DNA of 64,000 nucleotides from Symsagittifera roscoffensis. Lineage: Eukaryota > Xenacoelomorpha > Acoela > Convolutidae. The position numbers and the translations under genes are program-made. Shown here piece after piece: positions 12,467 to 25,200 of this stretch. The stretch covers positions 54,592,467 through 54,656,466 of the forward strand of contig NC_087068.1 of assembly GCF_963678635.1 (NCBI RefSeq). The letters are read 5' to 3'. The notes beneath the pieces were generated by a model. It saw only the letters and a program-made list of their open reading frames with translations, was not told the DNA's origin and made no database searches. Within the stretch, counting starts at the first letter, position 1. Each line of letters begins with the position of its first letter.

Positions 12467-12472
12467 AATAAA
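12467..12472 (+). terminator. candidate polyadenylation signal
   Basis: AATAAA starts two bases after the TAA stop (12462-12464) of the membrane-protein gene. If used, the 3' untranslated region would be very short. AT-rich sequence gives such hexamers by chance, so this is only suggestive. Confidence 0.35.
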
Positions 12473-14540
12473 CTTTTTCATTAATGATGGCTCTTCAGTT
12501 CCCAAATGAGTTTCAAATAGAAAGGTCTATTAACTTAGTAGAGTTGCCATTATCAAAAACTGAAGCTAAGTCTACAAAAATTTGGCAAGAATTTTAAATT
12601 TAAAAAACTTTTTCGAAATTTGTAATCAAAATTTTAAAAGCTATGTATATAATATAATGTGTACTGCCGATTTTTGCTCAATTCATGGTGAAAATCTATG
12701 TTCTTTTGTTTTGTTGATCATGTCAGAAGACTCAATTGCTTTGTTAATACCTCAATATATTGCATCAAACAGCTTCAGAACAGTTAACTATCAGAAATAT
12801 TTGCACATACTCCAGCAAAAATGAAATAGTGTTGATTAGTTTTATTTCATTCGTGGTCGCAATCCATCATTTTAATTTTGAAGTCTTGAGATTCAATAAT
12901 TTCGCAAATAACTAAACTGACTGCCCCAAATTGCTTTCGAATGAAAACTGATTATTAATTTTAAAAAAAGGTGTCAAAAAATGAACTTTGTACTGGTGGT
13001 TTTTATTAGCTCATGGTGACAATGCTTGATTTATATTTTAATAATGCCTCTTTCAAAAAATCACCAGCAAAAATTTAAAATTTTCTAGTCAAAATTTATA
13101 TTGAATAGTTTGTACTAACGATGATGATTGTTAGTCAATGTATGGTCGCTATACTTCATTTTATAGCTCATAAATTTTAAATGATCAGATTAAACATTTT
13201 TAATCACTTGTTTCTTAAGTGCTCGCCACCCCCTCAATTGAAAACAAGATCTTAACTAAAATTATTGAAATCTTTGGTTTTTTGTCCAAAAAATTACTCC
13301 ATTTTCCTACCTGGATTTTCACGATACTTACCAGTGTGCAAGATTCTTGACAAACCCTTGCCGATATCAAAAAAAATGTCTCCAATTTTTTTGAAGATTC
13401 TTCAAATATCGATGAAGCTCGAGAAGATTGCTGGACGTGGTTAGCATGAAAGGAAACATATAAAATTTTACAAAAAACATAACCAGTAAATTAAGACTCC
13501 TCGTTAATGAGAGATTTAACTGTACAGTTGAGAGTGTATAGGTTCCCTTAGTAATAAATTATTATGGACCGCAAAAAAAAGCTCAGCTTTATTTTTCAGT
13601 ATTGCCAGTTTTGAAACATTAGGGCAATAAGACTGCGAGCAGACAAACAGGAAACGATAAACAAAATTAAAAACGTCTTATTTTGTTTTAAATTCAAAGG
13701 AAATATTCAAAACAGTAAGAGTGTAATTTTATCACTCATTTCCAAACTAAGTGAGCAAATTGTTCCAGGAGATTTTTCTACTTTTTCAACATTGGGTTAA
13801 CTGGCAATCACCAAACCTTATTTCACCTTTCCGTTTGTGAGATCGAGCTCCATAAGTTTGAGGACAGTTTCCCAATTTCATCGCATTAGAGAAACCAAAC
13901 CCAGATAACCAAACCCAAGTCCAATTATAACAATTAGTAAAAACATGCTCTCACTCTGAGATATTAACCCTCAGAGTCCCTAAAAGTTGATTCCTCAAAT
14001 GTGTTCGTGGGTTTTATTCATTTACGCGATGGTTATTTTTTCTGAAGAAGAATTAGATCTATGCTTTAACTTACAAAACGCTTTTGGTTTAAGGTAAAGG
14101 CAATTTAAGTTTATAGGTGATTACATTTTATTGGAACTTATTAGCCTAGAATGCAGTTTTCTCTTTCCTCGCCATATTTTAAAATGGAGAATTTTGATGT
14201 ATTTTTTTCATAATTTGATTATCTTTACAGTTTTATCATATTTTGTTTTGAATGCAGATTTAAACAAAAAATAAATAAGCTCAGAAAATAATTTCACTCC
14301 TGAAAATATAGTTTCAATACATATTTGGACTTTAATTTCAAGAAATACATGGATTAAATAATGTATTAACGATAAGAAAATAATTTTGAATTCCAAATGC
14401 CAAAGAGCAAAAAAATAGATGCAAGAATAATAGTGTACAGAGAAACTCCAAAAAATGTGTTTTCTAATTTTAACTGAATAACTTTATTTTAACTCATTGG
14501 TACATAACTATTTCATTATTTTGTTTTTACTTTTTGTGAA
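12473..14540. other. non-coding stretch
   Basis: AT-rich sequence with no supported gene, repeat or RNA. A frame at 12582-12824 (+) looks like a random open frame: no splice signals and no recognised motif. Confidence 0.5.
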
Positions 14541-14888
14541 ATGAACTGTCTTATTACTTTCCAAAGAACATTGAATTCAAAATTCATGAATTACCTATTC
14601 TGGCTCGATCACGCCCATGATCTAAATTCCACTTGTAGTTTTATACAGTCTTTCTATGGAAACAGAACAGGGGGATTTTGTTTTATAAAAAATAAACAAA
14701 ATAAATCTTTATTCTTTTTTCAAGGCATTTTGAACATAAAATTTATGAATCACCAATTCTGCCTTCATCTTTCCCAAGATTTTAACTCAACTTGTAATTT
14801 TATAAAATGTATTCATGTTTACAATTTGAGGGAATTTTACGTCCGAAAAATAATGATCATCGAGACAAAAAAAAGTTTTAACATTTAA
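14541..14888 (+). repeat. diverged tandem duplication inside an open frame of unknown status
   Basis: An open frame of 115 codons contains two diverged copies of a segment of about 55 residues, each with an F..K/SKFMN.. core and a DxNSTC.FI motif about 17 residues later. The units lie at about 14551-14690 and 14716-14830. The duplication is clear at protein and DNA level. Whether it is translated is not: no family is recognised and the composition is Asn/Phe-rich. Confidence 0.4.
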
Positions 14889-15231
14889 TTCATTGGTTTT
14901 ATTGTTTTTAGTTTTCGAGTTTTACAAACAACCAAACAATGACGAAGAAAGTGTTCATTTGATGAACTTAGATGACAAAATTCGTACTTTGTCATCATGG
15001 TGTACTCTTTGTTCCGATTTGATGTATGCTATCCGATTTCACAAGAAATCAAAACCATATACTCTCAGGTGCCTCTGCGCAAAAAAAATTATTGAATTTT
15101 TTGTTCAATAACTTATGCGTTCACATGTTCCCAGCTAAGGTTAAAGCTTTGAACAAACGAGGGGGTATTTTAATGAAAATGAAAATAGCTGATTAAAATA
15201 TCAATTTTTTCAACTTTTTCCTACCAATCAG

Positions 15232-16140
15232 TTGTTATCACAGAATGTCTTTTTCATTGATCTATTATCAAACGCGAGTTCTAACTGTTATCAAGATAAC
15301 ATGTTATCCTTTCTCTTCCGATTTTTTTTCAGAAGAAATAAGTTTGACGGGGCAACGGGAAGTTGCTCTCACCGAAATCTGCTACACTCTAAGTTTTCAA
15401 AATGTTTTAAAAATTTCGAAAATCTGTAGGCAAATAACACGAAAGTCTTAAAATAAATACCGCATCAATGAAGATAATTATCCTATTGTTGAAAGTATTG
15501 TTAATGCAGTTAACATTGTAATTAGAAAACTATCACTCAAAGACATTTTTTATTACAAAACTTAACGAGACAACCGGAAAAACCAACATAGTATTATCTA
15601 CGCAAAACAAAAAATTACTAGTGGGTTTTTCAACAGAATCGTCTAAATTATGTCAAAAACTAGGCTTAGTATATGGGGCGCGGTATTTTTTCCGGGATTA
15701 ACTTGAACCATTTTATCCATCTGATATTAAAAAAGTCATGCAATTTTTGGTGTAGTCAAACATTGTGGAATATGGCTTTGTTGGCGATACTAAATCTTAA
15801 GTAATGCCCTCTTTTGCAAACTTGCAGCGTGTCAAAAACAAAGCATTGAGTTCAGTACTTACTGTTGATTCAAAATTTTGGGAAAACTGTGGTACAGAAA
15901 ACTCATCAAGAATAACTTTCAGAGTCTTCAAAAAAAATATGTGACTAACAAGGAGCATTTATACCTTGCATAATTGTTAGAACTGTAAATTTAACTCTAA
16001 ACATTACCAAAAACTCCAATTTGTTTTGTAGGAAACTTACTTTGAACGGAAAATTCAAAATAATTATCATTTTGTTCCTTTCAAAAATCTTCAAATTACA
16101 ATTCATCAAAGTTTAAGATCTAAGACACTCAGATTTGAGT
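15232..16140 (+). pseudogene. decayed Polinton minor capsid (penton-like) protein gene
   Basis: The start (15245-15415) encodes, across shifting frames, a segment matching the N-terminus of the minor capsid gene at 55697 in this window: a SNAS.NCY motif, then EIxLxGxxEVAxxEI and SxxxQNV. The upstream context also matches (CAATCAGTTGT before the start here, GATCAGTTGT there). Near 15755-15790 a VEYxxVGDTK motif corresponds to IEYNIVGDTK in the intact-length copy, and around 16085 a weak SFHSIK-like remnant may be present. Frames are broken many times. This is a relic of an older, different Polinton copy; its capsid protein can no longer be made. Confidence 0.7.
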
Positions 16141-17222
16141 CATCAAGTGTTTTAAGGTCTAATAAATAAAAAATTACATAAGAATCTGGATTCTGTTGGG
16201 TAACTTAGTAATTCATGGCTAATAGACAGGATCTTTTCAACTGAGACTGAAAAAGTGGATACGTCCCAATTGGATTTTGACAGGTTTAAGCATAAAATTT
16301 TTTTTTTCGCAATCATAATCCAATGTCAGCTGAAGTACGTTGGCTTGTGTTTATAATTTGAAAGGTATTGTCATGTAGCATTGGGAATCGTTAGCAGAAA
16401 AAAATCATTATACTTGAAACTTAATTAGAGAATTTTATCATAGATATTTTGGAAAAAAAACATCCATGTTTCAAAACTTTTCCGTTTTGATCCAATGAGA
16501 TTGTAGATAGTCGCTCCCCTATCACTAACACTTCAATACGGTATTCAAAATTTCCGAGAATTGAAGACTAAATCGACAAGGTGCCCCAACAATTTCAAGA
16601 AAGTACAATTTTTGATTGCACTGTTGAGTAGATGCGAGGAATGTTTAAACTTCATTATGATTGTATCTGGCAGGCCATTTAAATAATTCTCCTTGAATTG
16701 AGGTGTGTAGCGATTCAGACACTGCATAATAACCTGCAGAAATTGAACCTTGTCTGATTAGAACTGAGAATTGTGGATTGGCTACTTGAGTTGCCAACAC
16801 AAAATATAATTTTGCAAAAGTAAGTCGTATCTTAAATTACCATTGGGGATCGATAACGGATCTATAGCAAAGAAAACAACGGCTAGTTTTCTGTAAGTTT
16901 TCTCTAATTCACAGTCCTCACGTTGATTTTGGTTAATATTGTTGTTATCAAATGGAAAAAGATCTGTTTAAAAAGAATAATCTTGAAATGTAAGTTTGAT
17001 TTTACGCAACCCTCAGTTTGGGACAACCTAATTTTTCAATATTTGCAATTGAAGAAAAGTGAATGTAATATGTTGTTGGTATAAGCTACTTTTGATATAG
17101 CAGCAATATTTCCCGTTGTTCCCTTAACTGCCAAATTCTTATCGTCATTTTTTATTGTTGATTCAAAATATAGCTGAAAACTCTGCAAATCTAAATGAGT
17201 GTTCCGATCGGTGTTCAACAAA
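16141..17222. other. non-coding stretch
   Basis: Nothing supported. A minus-strand frame at 16545-16727 is short and unsupported. Given the Polinton relics on either side, this may be transposon sequence decayed beyond recognition. Confidence 0.4.
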
Positions 17223-17227
17223 TTTTA

Positions 17228-18558
17228 ACGTTACTTCAGGGCTATCAAAAGTGTCGAGCTTTTGTTTTTTTGACCGAAGGGTTCTTTAGGTTGCTTTTTC
17301 AGAAATGATAGTTTTTCTTTATTATATGAAGAACTCCTTAACCAAGTTAATTTTAGCTGTTGTTGTGGCTTCTCGTTTAACTGCATTGATTGATGCATTG
17401 TGCATTGATGCAAAACAGATTTAGTCATTTAGCTGGAATATAGGGTTGATTTGAGAAAAATTAGAAGTTTTTAGCTATCAAACTTAAAACATGATAGACT
17501 TAAGACCTAATACTCTGAATGTTCCATCCCAATGCCTCTGTTGACTCGATCATTCATTTTCTGAACGATATCTGGAAGTTTATCGAAGAAACGTCATATC
17601 GATTTATCTTCTAAATATTTCACAGCTATTGTTTTCAAGGATCTGATAATCTTGCTGCTGATAAGGCTTTTAAATCTTCAATTAAGTTTTGATAATTGTT
17701 AATTTTCAAAGCTGTGCAAAAAGCTGAATGACCCTTTAACTTTTTACTTTGATTTATCTAGACGTTATTAGTTGGGTTGGGTGAGCCAAGAATTATCCTA
17801 GCTAAGTTGTTTTTCAAGTATTCTTGCATCATCGGAAGTAAAGGGAACTGTTTCTGGGTCATACAAATTGTCAAAATTTAACGTTACTTCAGGGCTATCA
17901 AAAGTGTCGAGCTTTTGTTTTTTTGACCGAAGGGTTCTTTAGGTTGCTTTTTCAGAAATGATAGTTTTTCTTTATTATATGAAGAACTCCTTAACCAAGT
18001 TAATTTTAGCTGTTGTTGTGGCTTCTCGTTTAACTGCATTGATTGATGCATTGTGCCTTGATGCAAAACAGATTTAGTCATTTAGCTGGAATATAGGGTT
18101 GATTTGAAAAAAATTGGAAGTTTTTAGCTATCAAACTTAAAACATGATAGACTTAAGACCTAATACTCTGAATGTTCCATCCCAATGCCTCTGTTGACTC
18201 GATCATTCATTTTCTGAACGATATCTGGAAGTTTATCAAAGAAACGTCATATCGATTTATCTTCTAAATATTTCACAGTTATTGTTTTCAAGGATCTGAT
18301 AATCTTGCTGCTGATAAGGCTTTTAAATCTTCAATTAAGTTTTGATAATTGTTAATTTTCAAAGCTGTGCAAAAAGCTGAATGACCCTTTAACTTTTTAC
18401 TTTGATTTATCTAGACGTTGTTAGTTGGGTTGGGTGAGCCAAGAATTATCCTAGCTAAGTTGTTTTTCAAGTACTCTTGCATCATCGGAAGTAAAGGGAA
18501 GTGTTTCTGGGTCATACAAATTGTCAAAATTTATCGTTACTTCAGGGCTATCAAAAGG
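17228..18558. repeat. 653-bp tandem repeat, two full copies plus the start of a third
   Basis: ACGTTACTTCAGGGCTATCA starts at 17228 and 17881, with a partial third start at about 18534. The two full copies differ at only a handful of positions, so the duplication is recent compared with the relics around it. On the minus strand each copy carries a 65-codon frame (17231-17428, 17884-18081) and the motif NFDNLYDPE.xPFTSDDAR just beyond it. No family is recognised. The third partial unit joins directly to the integrase relic. Confidence 0.9.
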
Positions 18559-18585
18559 TCGGCAAGCATTATTTGATTTCATTGC

Positions 18586-18743
18586 CTGTAAACGAGTCAA
18601 GCATTGTTTGATTTCATTGCCTGTACACGAGCAGAGTGAGATAAAACCCCAACGCAAACCAGAATAAATTTTGTTCCTTCGTTTGAAAGAGCAATAGTAT
18701 TCATGTAGGCACCAATTGTAGGCGTCCAAACACCAAAATTCAT
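18586..18743 (-). pseudogene. fragment of a Polinton-type integrase catalytic core
   Basis: Read on the minus strand from the ATG at 18743, the translation contains KFILVCVGVLSHSARVQAMK. This parallels KYLLVAEDIFSRFVRVQTMK in the integrase at 54712-55653. The upstream W-x-x-D site that carries the first catalytic Asp reads Trp-Thr-Pro-Thr here, so the Asp is lost. The frame ends at TGA after about 47 codons. An imperfect duplication of the last roughly 25 bases (CAGGCAATGAAATCAAA) follows. It is a relic from a different Polinton lineage than the main element. Confidence 0.6.
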
Positions 18744-19420
18744 TTTTGCCATGAAAAAGTAGAGCTAGTCTTTTTGGAACGCAAAGTTTTGTGCAAGCTA
18801 CCCTACTTTTAAAAACTTTTGAACATCACGCTCGTTCACTTTGTAGCTTGTCTTTTAAACCGTAAGCTGCTGGGCCGCTAGTCCAATGTTCCTCTAAAAC
18901 TTTTGTTTAGTTTTTCAAAACTTCCTACTTGCGGAACGAGGCCTACGTTCGCGCGTCACTTCGCCCTAAAGACTTTTCAGCACCAACCCTACTATTGTTG
19001 CTACTTCTTTTTTCGTCTAACTTCTGGTTCAATTTTTTCATCTTCTGATAAATCGAGACCGCCAAAAAACGTTCTGGTTTTGTAGTGTTTTGGTTCTTGA
19101 CTTGAAATCAAATTTTCAGGTATTGCAAAATTTGCAACAGTAAAGATTGGTTTTTTGAAGATGACTGATCTTTTCAAAAAATGTATCAAAGTCTACTGAG
19201 TAACGAACTGACAAATATGTCAGTGTTTTGCGATCGAAAATTCAAAACTAAATTCTCATCAAATTTGACAACGACAACTTTGAGTATTCTGTTTAAACTC
19301 AAACGACTGCATTCCTGAGTGGTTTTTGTGCCAGGAACTTCACTCAGAAATGAATCAACAACTGACCGATTGCTTAAGTAGAAACTTCTTCGGGAGAAAT
19401 TACAGTTTGCTCCTCTTGTT
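18744..19420. other. non-coding stretch with minor minus-strand frames
   Basis: A 62-codon minus-strand frame at 19001-19189 ends in an acidic-then-basic tail and is unsupported by any motif. Base composition is slightly richer in GC around 18860-18960. No gene is called. Confidence 0.4.
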
Positions 19421-19700
19421 CACTATTCTGTGACACTTGACGGGTTTTTTTTTTTTTAATAACGAGCTGTAATTGCCCTCATCGGAATCAATTACAATTT
19501 TTCCCCTTATTGACAATTAGAAGGTTGTTTTGGGTGTTCGGAAAAAAATAAATCATTGCTCACTATTCTGTGACACTGGACGGGTTGCTTTTTGTATTTG
19601 CGAACTGTAATTGCCCTCATCGGTATAAATTACGGTTTTCTCCCCTTACTGACAATTAGATAAAAGTTGTGAGTGCTCGGAAAAAAATGGATCCTTGATA
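19421..19700. repeat. 140-bp tandem duplication
   Basis: CACTATTCTGTGACACT starts both copies (19421 and 19561). Shared landmarks are TGTAATTGCCCTCATCGG, CCCCTTA.TGACAATTAGA and TCGGAAAAAAAT. The copies differ by small indels in a T run and about ten substitutions. Confidence 0.85.
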
Positions 19701-20098
19701 GATAGATACTGTATGAAATAACAACAAATGTTTGAGACAAATTTTTCGAACTCAAAAACACTTTTCTTTTTGCTGTCGAAAAAGATATAGTCTTTACAAA
19801 TATAGTCTTTGTTCATCTGTTTTTCACTTTTCAACGTCTTCAACTTTGCGCAACCAAGTTTAGTCAAAATTTGGTTTTCATTGGGATTTATTGAATAATT
19901 GCTGTAAAATACTGCGTTTTTCCTGTCTTTTAGCATGATAATTTCTATGTTAAAGTTGACAGATTGGAAAATAAATTTTTTAGCTGTGCGTAAGGATAAC
20001 CACATTCGTTCAAATTGATTTTGTATCATCAACCATGTATTTTTTAATTTTTCTCGTTTTGTGCATTCTTGACATTGATGTGGCGGCTGGAAAACCAA
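19646..20098 (-). CDS. hypothetical protein, 150 codons
   Basis: This is the longest open frame in the stretch. The product is Lys/Phe-rich with a CxxC near the N-terminus (QCQECTKRE) and no helix long enough to span a membrane. The first codon is ATG. It sits among Polinton relics, so it may be an eroded Polinton accessory gene, but I see no similarity to any gene of the main element. It could equally be a chance frame. Confidence 0.25.
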   Translation of the reverse strand: MVFQPPHQCQECTKREKLKNTWLMIQNQFERMWLSLRTAKKFIFQSVNFNIEIIMLKDRKNAVFYSNYSINPNENQILTKLGCAKLKTLKSEKQMNKDYICKDYIFFDSKKKSVFEFEKFVSNICCYFIQYLSIKDPFFSEHSQLLSNCQ

Positions 20099-21394
20099 AT
20101 TTCTTTTTGTAAAACGGATTATTCCATTGCTTGTTCTTTGATAATTTGATCATGAAGCATTTCGAAATCGAGTACTAGATTAGTATACGGCTTAAGTTCC
20201 CATTCTTGCTACTCCGTCAGGCTCTGCTGGTCGCCAACCGGTCGACTGCCCCGCTGCTCGTTCGCCTCGCCGAGGAGCTAAAAAACAATTAATTAATTTG
20301 AAAAAATGTTTTTCATTAAAGCAGATGGTTCATTGTGAGCAATAAAAAAGGCAAGCACACACGGTCAACCCGTTTTTGTTTCTTTTTTTTTCAAGGTTTC
20401 TTCTCGTTGTAGATGGAACAGTCAAGTCAATTAAATGGATCGACTACGGTACCATAGCCCATAGTTGGTGGTGGATCCTGTTGCTGTCCTCGCAGCTGGT
20501 TTTGATTAAACGTATTCAACAGCTCCTTCGGTTCCTTCACACTCAAATTGATCTGCTGGTAGTTAAGTCATTCTCTAAAAAATTTGAGATAAGAAACAAT
20601 TTCGAGTCTCTGAAATACAAAATACTGGACACGGATTTTGTAGAACAATTAGCTAATATGAGATATAGTACCACGTGGACTTCTTACTGTCTAACAAATT
20701 TTTATGGTTTTGGCTACCTATGTTTTGGGATTACCCAGTCTTTTGTTTTTTCATGAACTCGAATTAATTGTTGTTAATATAGCACATGATTTTCGATTCT
20801 ATCAAACTTTTGTTGACTTTGATTGCGAATCTATTCTTAAACCAGTTGTTTAGCCGGATGGTAAACAACAGTACCTGTCTGAAAGTTTATTTGTATAAAA
20901 AAACGCTTTACAAATTAGCTTATCCTCCTGTCTGTTGCAACTCATCGCAATGTTCCAATTTCACTAAACAATCCTACCCAGTTCTTCGTATATCACAAGT
21001 CGCCAGTTGCATACAAACTCTTTGGTGATGCATTGTTAGAAATATCAGAACAAAATGCAGCCTTTCAAATTGATATCTTTGCAGTTAATGTAAAATAATT
21101 GAAGAAACTTGTGAGTCTACCAAAAGCCCACTTTCATAAAGAAACCCAACTCTTAAACAACTGACTCAGTTATCCAAAAAAATTGACAAGATTTTGAATG
21201 ATTACCAGTATAATATTTGATTTTGTAATTTATATCAGTATAATTAAATGATAAAAGTTGTTGGATTTAAAATTGGTTTTTATGATTCAAAATTATTTTT
21301 GAAAATTTTCTTCAAATCGTTAACTATGTTTTAGTCTTCATCCAAGATCAATGTAATCAAAAAGAACAACCAATTCTTCTTATTAGTTTTACCT
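20099..21394. other. non-coding stretch with a GC-rich patch
   Basis: The segment 20208-20282 is notably GC-rich (GCCAACCGGTCGACTGCCCC) in an otherwise AT-rich setting. It does not fold into an obvious tRNA. Two plus-strand frames (20376-20756, 20786-21028) are unsupported. The stretch just upstream of 21395 may hold further eroded polymerase sequence. Confidence 0.4.
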
Positions 21395-21699
21395 TTGCTT
21401 CGTTTCATTGACAGCAGTCAATTTCTAGCTGCTGGGATGTCTTTCGACCAGTTTTTCAAAGCACACGGTGAGGTAGCAAACAAAATTCATTTTCCCTACG
21501 ACTACTTGACATCTTTTGATAAATTTTTAGAAATTTCTTTGCCTCAGTATTCTACACTTTTAATCAACTTGCGCGATAAAAAGACTCTGGACGCTGAGTA
21601 GAATAAATTTGTGGATGAACGTGGTAATCCTGAAAACCCAAAAAGACCAAAAACGGGCAAAGAAAAATACGAGTTTATAAAAGATGTGTGGAAAAATTA
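21395..21699 (+). pseudogene. fragment of a protein-primed family B DNA polymerase (exonuclease-domain region)
   Basis: The frame encodes LRFIDSSQFL, then SFDQFFKA, FPYDYLT and SLPQY. This is the same order as the LLDIMKFL, TLDSFLKA, FPYECF and QLPSY landmarks in the exonuclease part of the polymerase at 44051-48395. The similarity is partial, so the relic comes from another lineage. A TAG at 21599-21601 interrupts the frame, and homology-like sequence (KTGKEKYEFIKDVW) continues for about 30 codons. The palm domain with motifs A-C is absent. Confidence 0.65.
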
Positions 21700-22225
21700 A
21701 AAATTTTACATCCCTGCAAGCTTTACTGAATTATGATAATTGTCTGGGATTTTCACCTCTATACAAAAATGTTCGAAAAATATATATGTTCTAAAAATTA
21801 AAAAAGTTGAATTTTGAAGCTAATTTTTGATTTGGTGAAGAAGACTAAAGTTTGTGCAATCTAGTGCATAAATTGGTTGTTGGTGGTCCCAGTTTATCAA
21901 CGAATCCTTTATAGACGTTATCTGTTTATAAAAAAAACAATCGAAAACAACCTTGCAACAAATTTCTTGATTTCGTGAGCTACAATCTCAGACATGGATA
22001 TTTCAACGTCGACATAGTGGTTATTGCACAGACATCAAATATCATTGGAAACAGCGTGCATGGATTTCAGTTAATCAAATAAACAAAGTTATGGATTTCA
22101 TTTAATCAAATAAACTGGCGACCAAGAATTTTATTTCTGCCAGTAAACGTATGACGTAATAATAGTAGTATAGTAATATCTTCGAATTAAAGAGATCAAA
22201 GAGAACAGCAGGCCACCATGAAACA
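21700..22225. other. non-coding stretch
   Basis: No supported feature. The right end runs into the first, truncated unit of the gag-leader array. Confidence 0.5.
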
Positions 22226-25200
22226 GTTATTGTCGGATTAGTTACCCTGAACGTTTGTACAATTGGAATCAACCAATAGGACACTTTGAAAACTACACAT
22301 TAACAGTAATACAACACAAAAATGATTCGAAAAGAAGATAACTCAGAAGACTCAGTACTTCCATTTTTAATATCACCATTAACTGAACCTCGCGGATAAA
22401 CAGAATTTTTAATAAATAACAGACGATCAATTTTTTTTCACAGATTCAGAAACCACATCACAAGCATCAGTAAAATGCAAACGGAAATTAAAAAATTGCT
22501 ACACAAACAAACCAATACGTTTGTACAATTGGAATCAACCAATAGGACACATTGAAATAAATTGCAAACTCATTCAAAAAAGTCGAAAGTCCGTTCACAA
22601 AAGAATTTCCAGATGTAAAAATAAAAAGACAACTTCTCGATCACTATCTCAAAGGTATATGTAGTCTCACATCACACTTTGTAATTTACACAATAGAAAT
22701 CAGATCACCAAATGCATTTCATGACAGATATCTCATTCAAACTGTCAATATAGACATTGAATTCTCAAAAAAAATTCTCAATGTATCAGAAACATGCAAC
22801 ACCAAAACTCACAAAGAGCAAATTCGTTATTAACAAACGACGTATGCTCACTTATATGTAGCTATTTATCTATATTAGAGTTGGATAAACCCCAAAGCGA
22901 TTCACCTTTGTACGACAGGAAATAGATATATTCTCAAAGTTTTTAAACGCAATTCGAGAAAACCTAACAAATGATCAAACAACACAAAATGTTAAACACG
23001 ATTTACAAAAAAAATCTTAGCATGGTTTATATTTGATTATTTTAATCACAATATTAATCTTATTGAAAGGGCAAGAAAAAATTTTCGACCACAAGGTACA
23101 GATGATCAAACTGTACTAGCAGAACAATCAGATTATGTATGGGACCCTGAATGGTCTTATGACTTATATATCAATATTTTAACAGATATATCAAGTCAAG
23201 CAATTAGCACTATTTCTATTTAAAAAGTCTATGTTAGATTATATCCATTTACAGTTGACGTAACACCTTTAAACTACAATTCATTCTTCCCTGAAAGAAG
23301 AGGAAATAATAGTTTAAACTCCACATTCATAAAAATGACAATCTAAACTGAAAAAGAAATCTTACACAACAAGATATACAAGCCCCATCACATTTTGTAA
23401 ACGAAGAAATTGTTGAAACAATAACAATAACAGAAGCACAACGAAGCATTTCACCTATTCAACCAAATTCTACAACTCCAAAACTAAAAAATCCAACGCT
23501 ACAACAAACAATCGTACAATCCACAGTAAAACATTCTGTTGCACAAAAATATTCACAGAAGGATTACCAAACGTTTCGACCACTAACCAAAACCATCATA
23601 CAAACAACAAAAATTTTTTTTACTGAACATAACTATAATTATGTCAATGGACCAAAGACGACAAAGATTAAAACATATACTCAAATATTTGCACAAAATC
23701 AAAATGTATCACAACCAATTTTAAACTCAGTAAATTTTCATGATCAACCACGATCCTCACAAGAACAAAATGGAAACCGCCCATTGTTTCAACAACGTAA
23801 AAACAATGCAAATAAATACCATATTAAAAATCAACCTCATCATTCAGCACAAACGTATTTTCCATCGGACGATGCTGAACACGATAATCAGAATCATGAA
23901 CGATTCTCCTTAAACCAAAGACCTCGTTCTTACAGTATTGATCAACCAGATATTTTCGAGCCATACACACGAAATGAACAATTAAGACAACCTAGAACTA
24001 ATGCAAACACCTTACAATCATAATTTTCAAAAACAAAATCCAGTTAATACACATTCATATCAACCAACTCAGATGCATTATGAAAACCCACTACCATATT
24101 ATTTACAACAACAAGAAAGAGAGCTAACCATAAAAAACTGTAAGAAATAACAGTTGAAGGCATTAGAATCATTAATCCAGATTGTGCATCCATCATCCTA
24201 AGCCTTATGTCAACAGATAATTTAGGAAACAAACAAACAATCATAATACACAATTGTTTGATTAACGACGAGAAATACGACCTCTTAATCACACCACACA
24301 GACAATCAGTAGGATATATAAAAACAAAAAGACAAACACTAAGAAAAAAGATAATAAAAAAACAAGAACAAATTATTAGGAAAAGATTCTCAAAACGAAG
24401 AAACGCAGTCTCAGAATCAGAAACAACCGCAATACACGAACTTCATAATTTAAAAGACTCAATAAAGAAAAATCACATAACAGACGATCAATTATTTTTC
24501 ACAGATTCAGAAACCACATCACAAGCATCAGTAAAATGCAAACGGAAATTAAAAAATTGCTACACAAACAAACCAATACGTTTGTACAATTGGAATCAAC
24601 CAATAGGACACATTGAAAACTACACATTAACATTAATACAACACAAAAATGATTCCAAAAGAAGATAACTCAGAAGACTCAGTACTTCCATTTTTAATAT
24701 CACCATTAACCGAACCTCGCGGATAAATAGAATTTTGTAAAAATAAATTGCAAACTCATTCGAAAAAGGAGAAAGTCCGTTCACAAAAGAATTTCCAGAT
24801 GAAAAAACAAAAAGACAACTTCTCGATCACTATCTCAAAGGTATATGTAGTCTCACATCACACTTTGGAATTTACACCATAGAAATCAAATCACCAAATG
24901 CATTTCATGAGAGATATCTCATTCAAACTGTCAATGTAGACATTGAATTCTCAAAAGTTTTTACACAATTTATCAGAAACATGCAACACCAAAACTCACA
25001 AAGAGCAAGTTCGACATTTACAAACGACGTATGCTCACTTATATATAGCTGTTTATCTATATTAGAGTTAGATGAACCCCAAAGCGATTCACCTTTGTAC
25101 GACAGGAAATAGATATATTATCAAAGTTTTTAAACGCAATTCGAGAAAACCTATTAAATGATCAAATAACACAAAATGTTAAACACGATTTACAAAAAAT

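Noticed and set aside
20208-20282. GC-rich patch as a possible tRNA or structured RNA
   Set aside because: No paired stems of tRNA length and no T-loop signature; kept only as a compositional oddity.
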